Shown: positions 8,108-16,784 of the stretch, piece by piece
How the letters are laid out: every line of letters starts with the position of its first letter
How positions within the stretch are numbered: the first letter of the stretch is position 1
Program-made: the position numbers and the translations under genes
Assembly (NCBI RefSeq): GCF_000285835.1
Contig: NZ_HE978606.1
Span: 62,001-126,000, forward strand
Source: Brevibacterium senegalense
GTDB taxonomy: Bacteria > Actinomycetota > Actinomycetes > Actinomycetales > Brevibacteriaceae
Length of the DNA stretch: 64,000 nt
Direction: 5' to 3'
The notes under the pieces: generated by a model
What the model saw: only the letters and a program-made list of their open reading frames with translations
Told to the model about the DNA's origin: nothing
Database searches by the model: none

Positions 8108-9421
8108 TCAGGATATCTCCGCAGGTGGGCTCCCCGGGTAGCTGACGCCGTCCAGCGCACCCTCGACCATCCGTTCGAGGACGCCCACAAGCGCGTCGAG
8201 GCCCGTCACCATGTCCTCGTCGGACGTGAACTCCCGCTCGCAGTGGGACACCCCGTCCTGGGACGGGATGAACATCATGACCGACGGGGTCACGGTGTTC
8301 ATCGCGACGGAGTCGTGGCCGGCCATCGTCTGCATGCGCCGGATGCCCTTCCCCTGATCCGCGGCGACCTTCTCCTGCAGCTCGACGCCCTCGATCGGGT
8401 AGTAGCGGTTGGGGCGGATGTCGAAGTCCTTCGCGACGACGCGCAGGGCCGTCTTCTCCTCGACCGCCGCGAACTGCTCGATCATCCAGTCCCGGGCGTC
8501 CTTGACGATCTGCGGGTCGTTGGCCCGCAGATCGCCCACGAGGTGCACGCGGGAGTTCACGACGATGGGCGAGTTGGGCTCGACCGTCACCTGACCCACG
8601 GAGGACACGAGGGCCTCCGCCGGGAACCGCTCGCAGACCTCCTGGAAGAGCAGGATGACGTGCGCGGCGCCCACGAGCGCGTCGTGCCGGTCGCCCATCG
8701 CGGTCGCACCCGTGTGCGACTGCTCGCCCAGGACCTCGATGTCGAGCTTCTGCGTGTACCAGGACGAGTCGACCGCACCCAGCGGCAGGCCCTCGCGCTC
8801 GAGGATCCGACCCTGCTCGATGTGGATCTCCGCGTACCCGGCCACGGAGTCGACGGGCGGCACGCCCGGGTCGTCGTCGGAGCCCAGGTACTCGATCGAG
8901 GTGAGCGCCTCGCGGACGCTGACCCCCTGCAGGTCCGTGACCTCCAGCATCGCCTCGCGGTCCATGAGCCCCGCGTAGACGGAGCTGCCCATGATGGACG
9001 GCGCGAAGCGGCCGCCCTCCTCGTTGAACCAGTTGACGACGACCAGATCGTGGGCGGCGGTCAGCTCGCCGTCGCGCACCTTCCGCTCGACCTGCTCCGC
9101 CGCGTGGAGGGCAGCGAGGACGCCGTAGGCGCCGTCGAAGCGGCCGCCCTTGGGCTGCGAGTCCAGGTGCGAGCCGGCCATGATGACGCGCGCCTGCTCG
9201 CCCCCCTCCGCCGAGGCCAGGGGCACCCGGGCGAACAGGTTCCCGATCCCGTCCACCCCGGTGGTCCACCCCCGGTCGTGCGCGAACCGGACGAACCAGT
9301 CGCGGGTCTGCCGGTCCTCGGGGGTCGCCGCCTGCCGCTCGACCCCGCCCGCGTCCGTGGCGCCGATCGTCGCGACCTCGTGGAATGCCGTGAGGAATGC
9401 TGCTTCGGGGGTCTGTGTCAC
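8108..9421 (-). CDS. M20-family N-carbamoyl-amino-acid / ureido hydrolase
   Basis: 437-residue dinuclear-metal hydrolase of the M20 allantoate amidohydrolase / N-carbamoyl-L-amino acid hydrolase / beta-ureidopropionase group. Metal ligands are visible in GSHLDSQPKGGRFDG (His, Asp), NEEGGRF (Glu), EIHIEQG (His) and SHCEREF (last His). The GTG at 9421 is chosen because an AAGGAG site lies just before it; an ATG 39 bp upstream lacks one. Next to a cytosine permease and deaminase, it could hydrolyse N-carbamoyl-beta-alanine from uracil breakdown, but dihydrouracil dehydrogenase and dihydropyrimidinase genes are not in the window, so hydantoin or allantoate use remains possible. Confidence 0.83.
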   Translation of the reverse strand: MTQTPEAAFLTAFHEVATIGATDAGGVERQAATPEDRQTRDWFVRFAHDRGWTTGVDGIGNLFARVPLASAEGGEQARVIMAGSHLDSQPKGGRFDGAYGVLAALHAAEQVERKVRDGELTAAHDLVVVNWFNEEGGRFAPSIMGSSVYAGLMDREAMLEVTDLQGVSVREALTSIEYLGSDDDPGVPPVDSVAGYAEIHIEQGRILEREGLPLGAVDSSWYTQKLDIEVLGEQSHTGATAMGDRHDALVGAAHVILLFQEVCERFPAEALVSSVGQVTVEPNSPIVVNSRVHLVGDLRANDPQIVKDARDWMIEQFAAVEEKTALRVVAKDFDIRPNRYYPIEGVELQEKVAADQGKGIRRMQTMAGHDSVAMNTVTPSVMMFIPSQDGVSHCEREFTSDEDMVTGLDALVGVLERMVEGALDGVSYPGSPPAEIS

Positions 9422-9515
9422 GTGCTTCTCCTTCACTGTCCGCTGCAGCCAGCATCGCATTCAGCATGCCCGCACTGCCCGTCGTACCGCCCGCGACCGG
9501 CGGTACCGTGGTCCT

Positions 9516-10847
9516 GTGAGCATCGAACCATCAGCCGCCGGTCCGCAGGAGCATCGTGCGGCGCGCGACGAACGGCCCGCGCTCGCCCGCGCCGGCAGTG
9601 AGGCGGAGGACCGGGCGCGCGCGGATGCGCTGCGGCGCATGCGGGTCCTCGCCACCTCGCTACTGGCGCTCGCCGCGGTCGTCTTCCTCCTCGTCCACCT
9701 CCTCACGGACATGACGGGGGTGTGGGGCTTCGTCGCCCGCGCGTCCGAGGCCGCGATGATCGGCGCGATCGCGGACTGGTTCGCCGTCACGGCGCTGTTC
9801 CGCCACCCGCTGGGACTGCCCATCCCGCACACCGCGATCATCCCGCGGAAGAAGGACACGCTGGGCACCAGCCTGTCGCACTTCGTCGCGGTCAACTTCC
9901 TGCAGTCTTCGACCGTGTCCGCGAAGATCCGCAGCGCGGAACTGACCCGGCGGGCCGGCGACTGGCTCATCGAACCGCGCAACCAGGACATCGTGGTGAA
10001 GCGCGCCGGCCAGGGCCTCGAGTACGTCCTGGCCCGGGTGGACGACACCGCGATCGCGGACCTCACCCGCAACGTCCTGGTCCCCAAGCTCGTCTCGACC
10101 CGGAAGTCGCGGGCGCTGGGGATGCTCATCCGGGAGATCGTCGACGAGGGCGCCCACCACCACCTCGTCGACCTGGTCGTGGGCGAGGCGCACGCGTGGC
10201 TCTCGCAGAACCCGCAGGTCATCGACGACATCGTGCAGCAGAAGTCGCCGGACTGGGCGCCCCGTTTCGTCAACGACGTCGTCGCGAACCGCCTGCGCCG
10301 CGAGGTCCTCGAATGGACGGCGGACGTGCGGGACGACCGGTTCCACCGGGCCCGGCAGGCGCTCGACGCGTGGCTCGTCGAGCTCTCGACGGATCTGCGC
10401 GGGAGCACCGCACTGTCCGCCCGCGCGGAGCAGGTGCTGGACGGCCTCCTCCAGGAGGACGGCGTCGTCGATGCCGTCCTGGAGATCTGGTCGTCGCTCA
10501 AGCGCCTGCTGCGGGCCGCGGTCCTCGAGGACGACGGACCCGTCCACGCCCGCGTGCGGGCCCTGCTGACCGAGGCCGCGACCCGGATGCGCACCGACCG
10601 CACCTTCGCGCAGGACATGGACGAGCGGATCGCCACCGTCGCCGGTGACCTCGTCGAGTCGTTCGGCCCGGAGATCGCCTCCGTCATCTCCGACACGATC
10701 GCCCAGTGGGACGCGGAGGAGGCGTCCGACCGGATCGAGCTGTACGTGGGCAAGGACCTCCAGTACATCCGCATCAACGGCACCGTCATCGGCGCCCTGG
10801 TGGGACTCGCGATCCACGCGCTCACGCTGGTCCTGCCGGGAGGCTGA
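9516..10847 (+). CDS. DUF445 family membrane-associated protein
   Basis: 443-residue DUF445 (YjiN-like) protein. An N-terminal helix (LLALAAVVFLLVHLL), the family motif GAIADWFAVTALFRHPLGLPIPHTAIIP, a long helical soluble region and a C-terminal helix (IGALVGLAIHAL) are visible. The biochemical role of the family is not established. The GTG at 9516 is chosen because TACCGT (9504-9509) ends six bases before it, the leaderless pattern. It is divergent from the hydrolase operon and ends 3 bp before the PucR-type regulator, so the two are probably co-transcribed. Confidence 0.85.
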   Translation: MSIEPSAAGPQEHRAARDERPALARAGSEAEDRARADALRRMRVLATSLLALAAVVFLLVHLLTDMTGVWGFVARASEAAMIGAIADWFAVTALFRHPLGLPIPHTAIIPRKKDTLGTSLSHFVAVNFLQSSTVSAKIRSAELTRRAGDWLIEPRNQDIVVKRAGQGLEYVLARVDDTAIADLTRNVLVPKLVSTRKSRALGMLIREIVDEGAHHHLVDLVVGEAHAWLSQNPQVIDDIVQQKSPDWAPRFVNDVVANRLRREVLEWTADVRDDRFHRARQALDAWLVELSTDLRGSTALSARAEQVLDGLLQEDGVVDAVLEIWSSLKRLLRAAVLEDDGPVHARVRALLTEAATRMRTDRTFAQDMDERIATVAGDLVESFGPEIASVISDTIAQWDAEEASDRIELYVGKDLQYIRINGTVIGALVGLAIHALTLVLPGG

Positions 10848-10850
10848 CCG

Positions 10851-12842
10851 GTGGAGGACACCACCCCCGCCGAGGCCGTCGCGGCGGCCGATCCAACACC
10901 CACCACCCAGCCGGACCCGGTCGACGACCTTGCGGCCGAGGCCGCCGCAGCCGCCGAGGAGCTCGTCGCCGCCGTCGTCCGGCCGGAGGGCCCCGGAGCC
11001 GCCGAGCTCGCGGATCTGGCCGCCGGCCTGGGGCTCCCTCCGGAGGCCGCGGGACCGCTCGCGGCGAGCCTCAGCCGCGCACGGGACGAGGTGTCCGGCC
11101 TGCGACGACGCAGTCTCGAACTCGCCGCGGTCTCCCAGAGTGCGCGGCGCCTGGCGAACGCGACGCGGGTCGACGAGACCCTCGACCACCTGGTGCGGGC
11201 CGCGCACGGACTGGTGGTGGCGGACCTCGCCTATCTCTCCGAGTACGACCCGGACACAGCGACCTTGCGGGTGCGCGCGACCCACGGTGTCGTGACCGAG
11301 GCGTTCGCCGCGCTGCCCGTGCCCACCGGGATCGGGGTCGCCTCCCGGATCGCGCAGACCCGCAGGCCCCAGGCAGTGCTGGACTACTTCGCCGAGCCCG
11401 GGCTCGCCCGGTCAGAGGACATGGACGCCGCGGTCGGCGAGGAGGGCGTCGTCTCGCTGCTGGGGGTGCCGCTCGTCGCCAACTCGACGGTGCTGGGCGT
11501 CCTGTTCGTGGGGACCCGATCCCAGCACGAGTACACCCCGGACGAGGTCGCGGTCCTGTCCGCGCTGGCCGACCACGCCGCGATCGCGATGCTGCGGTCC
11601 CTGCGGTTCGGGGACCTCGAGCGCAGCGGAGACGAGGCGGACGCCCGAGCCTCCGCGTGGGAGCAGTACTTCCGCGATCAGCGCAGGGTGCTCGACGTCG
11701 TCGACGAGCTCTTCGACGCCGTGCTGTCCGGCGAGGACGTCCACCGCGTCATCGCGGCACTGGGCCAGGCGGTCGCGCGGCAGCTGGTGCTCGTCGACGA
11801 AGCGGGTGGGGTGATCGCGTCCTCCGGTGACGCCCGACCGGCGGACGTGTCTCCCGTGAGTAATCCCCCGGGCGCGCGCTTCATCTCCACACCCGACTCG
11901 CCGGACACGGAGGCGGTCGTGGTCGTCGAGACCGGCACCGCCGGGATCCTGCGGCTGCACGTGCTGCGCCCACCGCTGGGCTCTCCGCTTCTCAGTCCGG
12001 AGACGGTCGTGCGGGGCGCGCAGGTCTGCGCGTTCGCGCATCTGCTGGGGTCCGCGAGCAGACTGCGCGAGGATCGGCACCGCGACCGGCTGCTGTCCGC
12101 ACTGCTGAGTGGGACGGGGAGTTCGACCGCCGCGACGGCGAACGATCTGGCGGCCGCCGGGCTGCCGCTGACGGACCTCGCCCGCCTCGTCGTGGTGCGC
12201 GGTCCGGCCCCCGACCTCCGCAGGACCGCGGCGACGCTGACCGACCGCGCGGCGGCGGGTGCAGGCCTGCCGGGCCTCGTGTTCGGCCTCCACGCCGGTG
12301 AGCTGACGGTGCTGACGGACGCGCAGACGTTCCCCGATATCCGTGCGCTCCTGGACCGTCGGACCGCCGAGGTCCCCCATCTCACCGCGATCCATGCGGC
12401 CGTCGGGTCGGATTCGTCAGAAGCCCGGTCGGATGAGGCTGTGCTGACGGAGCTGAGACGGGAGCATCGAGGGGTCGTGGACCTGCTGGCGCTCGTCGAG
12501 GCGCTCGCGTGGTCGGGGACCGTCATCGAGGCGGCGGAGCTCCAGCCGTACGCCCTCCTCTTCGGACCGGACCGCGGGGCACTGGACGCATTCGTCGAGT
12601 CCGTGCTGGGCCCGCTGCTCGACTCGGAGGATCTGCCGGTGCTCGAGGAGTACTTCCGGCAGGGTCGGAACCTGCGAGCCACGGCGGAGGCGACGCGGTT
12701 CCACGTCAACACGATCACTCAGCGGCTGCGGCGGGTCGACGGACTGCTGGGCCCGGCCTGGCGCAGTCCGGATCGTGCTTTCCTCACGGAGGCAGCGGTG
12801 CGCCTCGTGAGCCTGGACCACCGTCTGCGCCAGTCCTCGTAG
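10851..12842 (+). CDS. GAF-domain PucR/CdaR-type transcriptional regulator
   Basis: 663-residue regulator. An Ala/Glu-rich N-terminus (1-85) is followed by a GAF sensor domain (about 95-250; GVVSLLGVPLVANSTVLGVLFVG), a long linker and a C-terminal PucR helix-turn-helix (about 595-655; LRATAEATRFHVNTITQRLR). PucR-type proteins regulate purine, sugar-acid or other catabolic genes. Neighbouring candidate targets are the hydrolase-codB-codA operon, panB and the mvaA operon; none is proven. The GTG start follows the DUF445 stop by 3 bp, with GGGAGG within the end of that gene. A cluster of TCACTC repeats begins directly after its stop codon. Confidence 0.87.
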   Translation: MEDTTPAEAVAAADPTPTTQPDPVDDLAAEAAAAAEELVAAVVRPEGPGAAELADLAAGLGLPPEAAGPLAASLSRARDEVSGLRRRSLELAAVSQSARRLANATRVDETLDHLVRAAHGLVVADLAYLSEYDPDTATLRVRATHGVVTEAFAALPVPTGIGVASRIAQTRRPQAVLDYFAEPGLARSEDMDAAVGEEGVVSLLGVPLVANSTVLGVLFVGTRSQHEYTPDEVAVLSALADHAAIAMLRSLRFGDLERSGDEADARASAWEQYFRDQRRVLDVVDELFDAVLSGEDVHRVIAALGQAVARQLVLVDEAGGVIASSGDARPADVSPVSNPPGARFISTPDSPDTEAVVVVETGTAGILRLHVLRPPLGSPLLSPETVVRGAQVCAFAHLLGSASRLREDRHRDRLLSALLSGTGSSTAATANDLAAAGLPLTDLARLVVVRGPAPDLRRTAATLTDRAAAGAGLPGLVFGLHAGELTVLTDAQTFPDIRALLDRRTAEVPHLTAIHAAVGSDSSEARSDEAVLTELRREHRGVVDLLALVEALAWSGTVIEAAELQPYALLFGPDRGALDAFVESVLGPLLDSEDLPVLEEYFRQGRNLRATAEATRFHVNTITQRLRRVDGLLGPAWRSPDRAFLTEAAVRLVSLDHRLRQSS

Positions 12843-12850
12843 TGAGTGCG

Positions 12851-12960
12851 GTCACTCGCCCATACTCATCATCAGTTGCTCTCACTCACTCCTCACTCAT
12901 CGTCACTTGCCCTCACTCATCGTGATTGACGGTGAGTGAAGGTCACTGAGGGTGAGTGGG
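12851..12960. repeat. Cluster of TCACTC/GAGTGA repeats between the PucR-type regulator and panB
   Basis: This gap between convergent genes holds at least eight copies of TCACT or its complement. Two identical 13-mers, CCTCACTCATCGT (12891-12903 and 12911-12923), are exactly 20 bp apart. Inverted copies (GGTGAGTGAAGG, GGTGAGTGGG) follow at 12931-12960. The even 20-bp spacing resembles a protein-binding array; the partial CCCTCA/TGAGGG pairing could also give a weak terminator. Confidence 0.55.
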
Positions 12961-13026
12961 ACTGCAGTGGCGCGGGTGAGTCCGTGGCCGTCGACCGGTG
13001 ACCTCGCACCTGTGGTCGCGCCCGCA

Positions 13027-13884
13027 TCAGAACGAGTGCTCGTCGGCGGGGAACGAGCCGCTGGCGACGTCCGCCGCGAAGGCCTGCGCGGCCTCGGTCA
13101 TGGTGGTCGCGAGGTCCGCGTACTGCTTGACGAACCGCGGCATCCTGCCGGTGCGCAGCCCCATCATGTCCTGCCACACGAGCACCTGCGCGTCGCAGTG
13201 CGGGCCCGCACCGATCCCTACGGTCGGGATGGTGACGGCTTCGGTGATCCGGTGGGCAGCCTCGGCGGGGACCATCTCGAGGACGATGCCGAAGGCGCCG
13301 GCGGCCTCGAGGGCGGTGGCCTGCTCGACGAGGTCGTCGGCGGCCTCGCCGCGGCCCTGCACGCGGTAGCCGCCCAGCTGGTGCTCGGACTGCGGGGTGA
13401 AGCCGATGTGCGCCATGACCGGGATCCCATTGCGGGTGAGCTTCTCGACCTGCGGCACCATCTCGAGGCCTCCCTCCAGCTTGACCGCGTGAGCGCCCGC
13501 CTCCTTCATGAAGCGGGCGGCCGTGCGGAACGCCTGCTCTGGCGACTCCTGGTAGGAGCCGAAGGGCAGGTCCGCGAGGACGAGGGAGCTGGAGACGGAT
13601 CCGCTCACCGCACGCACCAGCGGGAGGAGCTCGTCGACCGTGACGGGCAGCGACGTCGCATGGCCGTACACGTTGTTCGCCGCGGAGTCGCCCACGAGGA
13701 GCACGGGGATGCCCGCCGCGTCGAAGATCTGCGCGGTGTACATGTCGTAGCTGGTGAGCATCGCCCAGGTCTCGCCGCGGTCCTTCATCGCCTGCAGGTG
13801 AGGGATGCGCACGCGCCGGCGCGGCGCTGCAGTCGCCCCGGCGGGCGCGGCACCCGATCCGTAGGGCGCGGTCTGCTCGGTCAT
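13027..13884 (-). CDS. panB: 3-methyl-2-oxobutanoate hydroxymethyltransferase
   Basis: 285-residue ketopantoate hydroxymethyltransferase, the first committed enzyme of pantothenate synthesis (alpha-ketoisovalerate plus methylene-THF). Diagnostic stretches are [34 protein letters not shown], the HAVKLEGG lysine strand, [10 protein letters not shown] and [18 protein letters not shown]. The ATG at 13884 is preceded by AGGAGGACC, so the open frame further upstream is not used. A short Pro/Ala-rich extension precedes the barrel. panC lies 28 kb away, so the pathway is not clustered. The gene is divergent from mvaA across a 499-bp gap that holds a symmetric repeat array. Confidence 0.96.
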   Translation of the reverse strand: MTEQTAPYGSGAAPAGATAAPRRRVRIPHLQAMKDRGETWAMLTSYDMYTAQIFDAAGIPVLLVGDSAANNVYGHATSLPVTVDELLPLVRAVSGSVSSSLVLADLPFGSYQESPEQAFRTAARFMKEAGAHAVKLEGGLEMVPQVEKLTRNGIPVMAHIGFTPQSEHQLGGYRVQGRGEAADDLVEQATALEAAGAFGIVLEMVPAEAAHRITEAVTIPTVGIGAGPHCDAQVLVWQDMMGLRTGRMPRFVKQYADLATTMTEAAQAFAADVASGSFPADEHSF

Positions 13885-14035
13885 GCTGGTCCTCCTGCCG
13901 AGTCCGATGAACCCCACCACCGTAGGCAATCCGGACAGCCGTGCCGTGAACTGTGTCACTCTCCGGACGCTGGGTGCAGGGCGCCGCGGCTACGAGGCAC
14001 GGGCGGAGCGCGACGGGATGCGCTTCACCTGGACG

Positions 14036-14127
14036 ACTGAGATCGGGCTCCCGCGATTGAGATCGGGATCCACGTGCCTATCAGGTGGTGAAATCCCGAC
14101 ACTCAACCGCCGGATCCCGATCTCAAT
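14036..14127. promoter_or_regulatory. Symmetric four-site repeat array between panB and mvaA
   Basis: Four copies of a TTGAGATCGGGATCC-like unit lie in the 499-bp panB-mvaA gap. Two are direct: ACTGAGATCGGGCTCC (14036-14051) and ATTGAGATCGGGATCC (14056-14071), 20 bp apart. Two are inverted: GAAATCCCGACACTCAAC (14090-14107) and GGATCCCGATCTCAAT (14112-14127), 21 bp apart. The second and fourth are perfect 16-bp complements. Spacing of about two helical turns and overall dyad symmetry suggest a cooperative operator; as RNA it could also form a large hairpin. Nothing else is seen in the rest of the gap apart from the -10 box below. Confidence 0.65.
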
Positions 14128-14237
14128 GGGCAGAACGCGCTCCTGACTGACTCCGAAGACGACCGTCTGTTCCTCACCCACACGAAAGCCGACCGACCCT
14201 GTGGCATGCACACATGGCCTCCGCCACAGGAAGCGCC

Positions 14238-14243
14238 TAGTCT
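14238..14243 (+). promoter_or_regulatory. Candidate -10 box for mvaA operon
   Basis: TAGTCT is the best -10-like hexamer upstream of mvaA and would give a leader of about 135 nt. The -35 region is not convincing, which would fit activator dependence. The four-site array lies 110-200 bp upstream. Confidence 0.4.
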
Positions 14244-14383
14244 GACTGCACCTGCAGGACGTGCGGCCCGTGCGCCGCTCCGCCCCCAGCGCCGCGGCGA
14301 CGGGGACGGCCGCGACACACCACGGCTCACCGCATCCCTCCTGCGAACGAGGAAGTTCCACGACTCATCGAATGAGGTGCACT

Positions 14384-15655
14384 GTGACCCAGTCACGCTG
14401 GTCCGGAACCAAGGATCTGACCCCCGCGCAGCGACGGGAGGGACTCGTCGAGCGGACGGGTCTCGACGCTGCGGACCTGACCGCGCTCGACCCCGCGGAC
14501 GGACTCTCCGTCGACGCCGCCGACGTCCTCATCGAGAACGTCATCGGCGTGATGGGCGTGCCCGTGGGGCTCGCGACCAACGTCATCGTCGACGGCGAGG
14601 GCGTCCTCGTCCCCATGGCGACGGAGGAGCCGTCCGTCGTCGCCGCCGCCAGCAACGCGGCGCGCTGGGCGCACGGCGCCGGCGGTTTCCACACCTCCTC
14701 GACCGGTCCCGTCATGCAGGCGCAGATCCAGGTCGTCGACGTCGCGGACCCGCAGGCCGCGAAGTCCCGCATCCTCGAGCGCCGCGACGAGCTCATCGCC
14801 GCGGCGAACGAGGTCGACCCCATCCTCGTGAAGCTGGGCGGCGGCTGCCTCGACATCGAACCCCGCCTCGTCGACACGGCCGCGGGCGTCCACGTCGTCG
14901 TCCACCTGGTCGTCGACGTGCGCGACGCGATGGGCGCGAACGCCGTCAACTCGATGGCGGAGCGCACCAGCGACCTCATCGCGGAGATCGCCGGCGGCAC
15001 CGCCCGCCTCCGCATCCTCACGAACCTGGCCGACCGCCGCCTGGTCCGCGCCCGCGCGGTCTTCCCCGCGGACGCCCTGGGCGGGCCCGAGGTCGTCGAC
15101 CGCATGCTCGAGGCCGCCGCCTTCGCAGAGGCCGATCCGTACCGCGCCGCCACCCACAACAAGGGCATCATGAACGGCATCAGCGCCGTCGTCCTCGCCA
15201 CCGGCAACGACACCCGCGCGGTGGAGTCCGGCTGCCACGCGTACGCCTCGACGACCGGCCGCTACACCTCGCTCAGCCACTTCGAGAAGAACGCGGACGG
15301 CGACCTGGAGGTCACCCTCGAGGTGCCCATGCCGGTGGGCCTGGTGGGCGGGGCGACCCGCTCGAACCCGGTCGCGCAGGCGAACGTCAAGATCATCGGC
15401 GCGGAGTCCGCGGACCGCCTGGCCCGCGTCATCACCGCCGTGGGGCTGGCCCAGAACGCCGCCGCGGTCCGCGCGCTCGCCACGGAGGGCATCCAGCGCG
15501 GCCACATGACCCTGCACGCCCGCACCGTCGCCGTCGCCGCCGGCGCCCAGGGCGACGAGGTCACCGAGGTCGCCGCCCGGATGGTCGCCCAGGGCACCGT
15601 CCGCAGCGACGCCGCCGAGGAAGCGCTCGCGATCCTCCGCTCCGAGAGGGCCTGA
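14384..15655 (+). CDS. mvaA: Class II (degradative-type) HMG-CoA reductase
   Basis: 423-residue class II hydroxymethylglutaryl-CoA reductase, the size of the Pseudomonas mevalonii enzyme (428), which oxidises mevalonate to HMG-CoA with NAD. Family motifs include ENVIGVMGVPVGLATN, DVRDAMGANAVNSMAE, the catalytic-lysine stretch THNKGIMNG and the late RGHMTLHAR with the catalytic His. The GTG start with GAGGT seven bases before is chosen over an ATG 12 bp upstream. The stop is 3 bp from the start of the HMG-CoA lyase gene, the same mvaA-mvaB pairing as in P. mevalonii, which argues for catabolism rather than isoprenoid synthesis. No other mevalonate-pathway gene is in the window. Confidence 0.93.
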   Translation: MTQSRWSGTKDLTPAQRREGLVERTGLDAADLTALDPADGLSVDAADVLIENVIGVMGVPVGLATNVIVDGEGVLVPMATEEPSVVAAASNAARWAHGAGGFHTSSTGPVMQAQIQVVDVADPQAAKSRILERRDELIAAANEVDPILVKLGGGCLDIEPRLVDTAAGVHVVVHLVVDVRDAMGANAVNSMAERTSDLIAEIAGGTARLRILTNLADRRLVRARAVFPADALGGPEVVDRMLEAAAFAEADPYRAATHNKGIMNGISAVVLATGNDTRAVESGCHAYASTTGRYTSLSHFEKNADGDLEVTLEVPMPVGLVGGATRSNPVAQANVKIIGAESADRLARVITAVGLAQNAAAVRALATEGIQRGHMTLHARTVAVAAGAQGDEVTEVAARMVAQGTVRSDAAEEALAILRSERA

Positions 15656-15658
15656 CCG

Positions 15659-16702
15659 ATGGCCGACGACACGACGGCTGAGAACACGACGAGCGGCGAC
15701 CGCTGCGTCCTCACTGGTCCGCTGGACCCGGGCACACGGGGTGACCGCGGCCTCGGCGTCGGCCTCCCCGCCGCCACGGGTGACCGGGGGGAGTTCGACC
15801 GCCGCGTCTCCGTCCACGAAGTGGGTCCCCGCGACGGCCTCCAGGCCGAGCCCACCCCGCTGGCCGCGGACCTCAAGATCGACTTCGCCGCCGCACTCCT
15901 GGCCGCGGGCGTCACCTCGCTGGAGGTCGCGTCCTTCGTCCACCCCGCCCGGGTGCCGCAGATGGCAGACGCCGAGGCCGTGGCCGGGTCCTTCCCCGCC
16001 CGCGACGGCCTGCGCCTGCTGAGCCTCGTCCCCAACCGGCGCGGCCTCGACCGCGCGCTGGCGGCCGGGGTCCGCGACATCGGCGTCTTCGCCTCCGTCA
16101 CCGAGTCGTTCGCGCAGGCCAACATGGGCACGACCCTCACCGGCACCCTCGACCTGGCTGCGGACACCGCCGCCGAGGCCGTGGCCGCTTCCGCGGGCGT
16201 GCGCGGCTACCTCTCCATGTGCTTCGGGGACCCGTGGGAGGGTCCCGTGGACCGCGGAGTCGTCGTCGAGGCCTCACTGAAGCTGCTGGAGGCCGGCTGC
16301 TCGCAGGTGGTCATCTCCGACACGATCGGTGTGGCGCACGCGGGGCAGGTCGAGGCCGTGCTCGCGGATCTGGCCCGCGCGGGCATCCGTGCGGATAGGA
16401 TCGCCATGCACTTCCACGACACGTACGGGCAGGCACTCGCCAACGTCCGCACGAGCCTGGATGCGGGTGTGCGCGAGTTCGACGCGTCCGCCAGCGGGCT
16501 GGGGCGCTGTCCCTTCGCCCCCGGCGCGACCGGCAACCTGGCGACCGAGGACCTACTGTGGATGCTCCACGGCATGGGCTACGAGACCGGCATCGATCTC
16601 ACGGAGCTCATGGGGGCCTCGGACGCGGTGGACGAGGCACTGGGCCGCACGTCCGCGTCGTCGGTGAAGCGCGCACTCACCCGGCAGGCCGCCGGGAACT
16701 GA
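15659..16702 (+). CDS. mvaB: Hydroxymethylglutaryl-CoA lyase
   Basis: 347-residue HMG-CoA lyase, cleaving HMG-CoA to acetyl-CoA and acetoacetate. The TIM-barrel signature VHEVGPRDGLQ begins near residue 52; ASVTESFAQANM, the metal-binding HFHDTYGQALANV and the catalytic-cysteine loop GLGRCPFAPGATGN are all present. The first 48 residues are a low-complexity extension beyond the usual length (about 300). The gene starts 3 bp after mvaA. The enzyme would also serve leucine catabolism, but the pairing with class II HMG-CoA reductase points to mevalonate. Confidence 0.95.
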   Translation: MADDTTAENTTSGDRCVLTGPLDPGTRGDRGLGVGLPAATGDRGEFDRRVSVHEVGPRDGLQAEPTPLAADLKIDFAAALLAAGVTSLEVASFVHPARVPQMADAEAVAGSFPARDGLRLLSLVPNRRGLDRALAAGVRDIGVFASVTESFAQANMGTTLTGTLDLAADTAAEAVAASAGVRGYLSMCFGDPWEGPVDRGVVVEASLKLLEAGCSQVVISDTIGVAHAGQVEAVLADLARAGIRADRIAMHFHDTYGQALANVRTSLDAGVREFDASASGLGRCPFAPGATGNLATEDLLWMLHGMGYETGIDLTELMGASDAVDEALGRTSASSVKRALTRQAAGN

Positions 16703-16731
16703 TTCTGACCGGGTCCCCTCGCGGGGATCCC

Positions 16732-16764
16732 GCGCGCCCTGCCTCCAGCTGGGGCAGGGCGCGC
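16732..16764. terminator. Strong hairpin between mvaB and the transporter genes
   Basis: GCGCGCCCTGCC (16732-16743) pairs perfectly with GGCAGGGCGCGC (16753-16764) over a 9-base loop. It has no T run and sits inside the presumed operon, 20 bp before the next ATG. It may partly terminate transcription or protect the 3' end of a processed mvaAB mRNA. Confidence 0.6.
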
Positions 16765-16784
16765 CCGAGCTGAGAGGGGACGCG

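Noticed and set aside
13990..14361. 123-codon minus-strand frame in the panB-mvaA gap
   Set aside because: It has no ribosome-binding site or recognisable domain and is built across the inverted repeat array.
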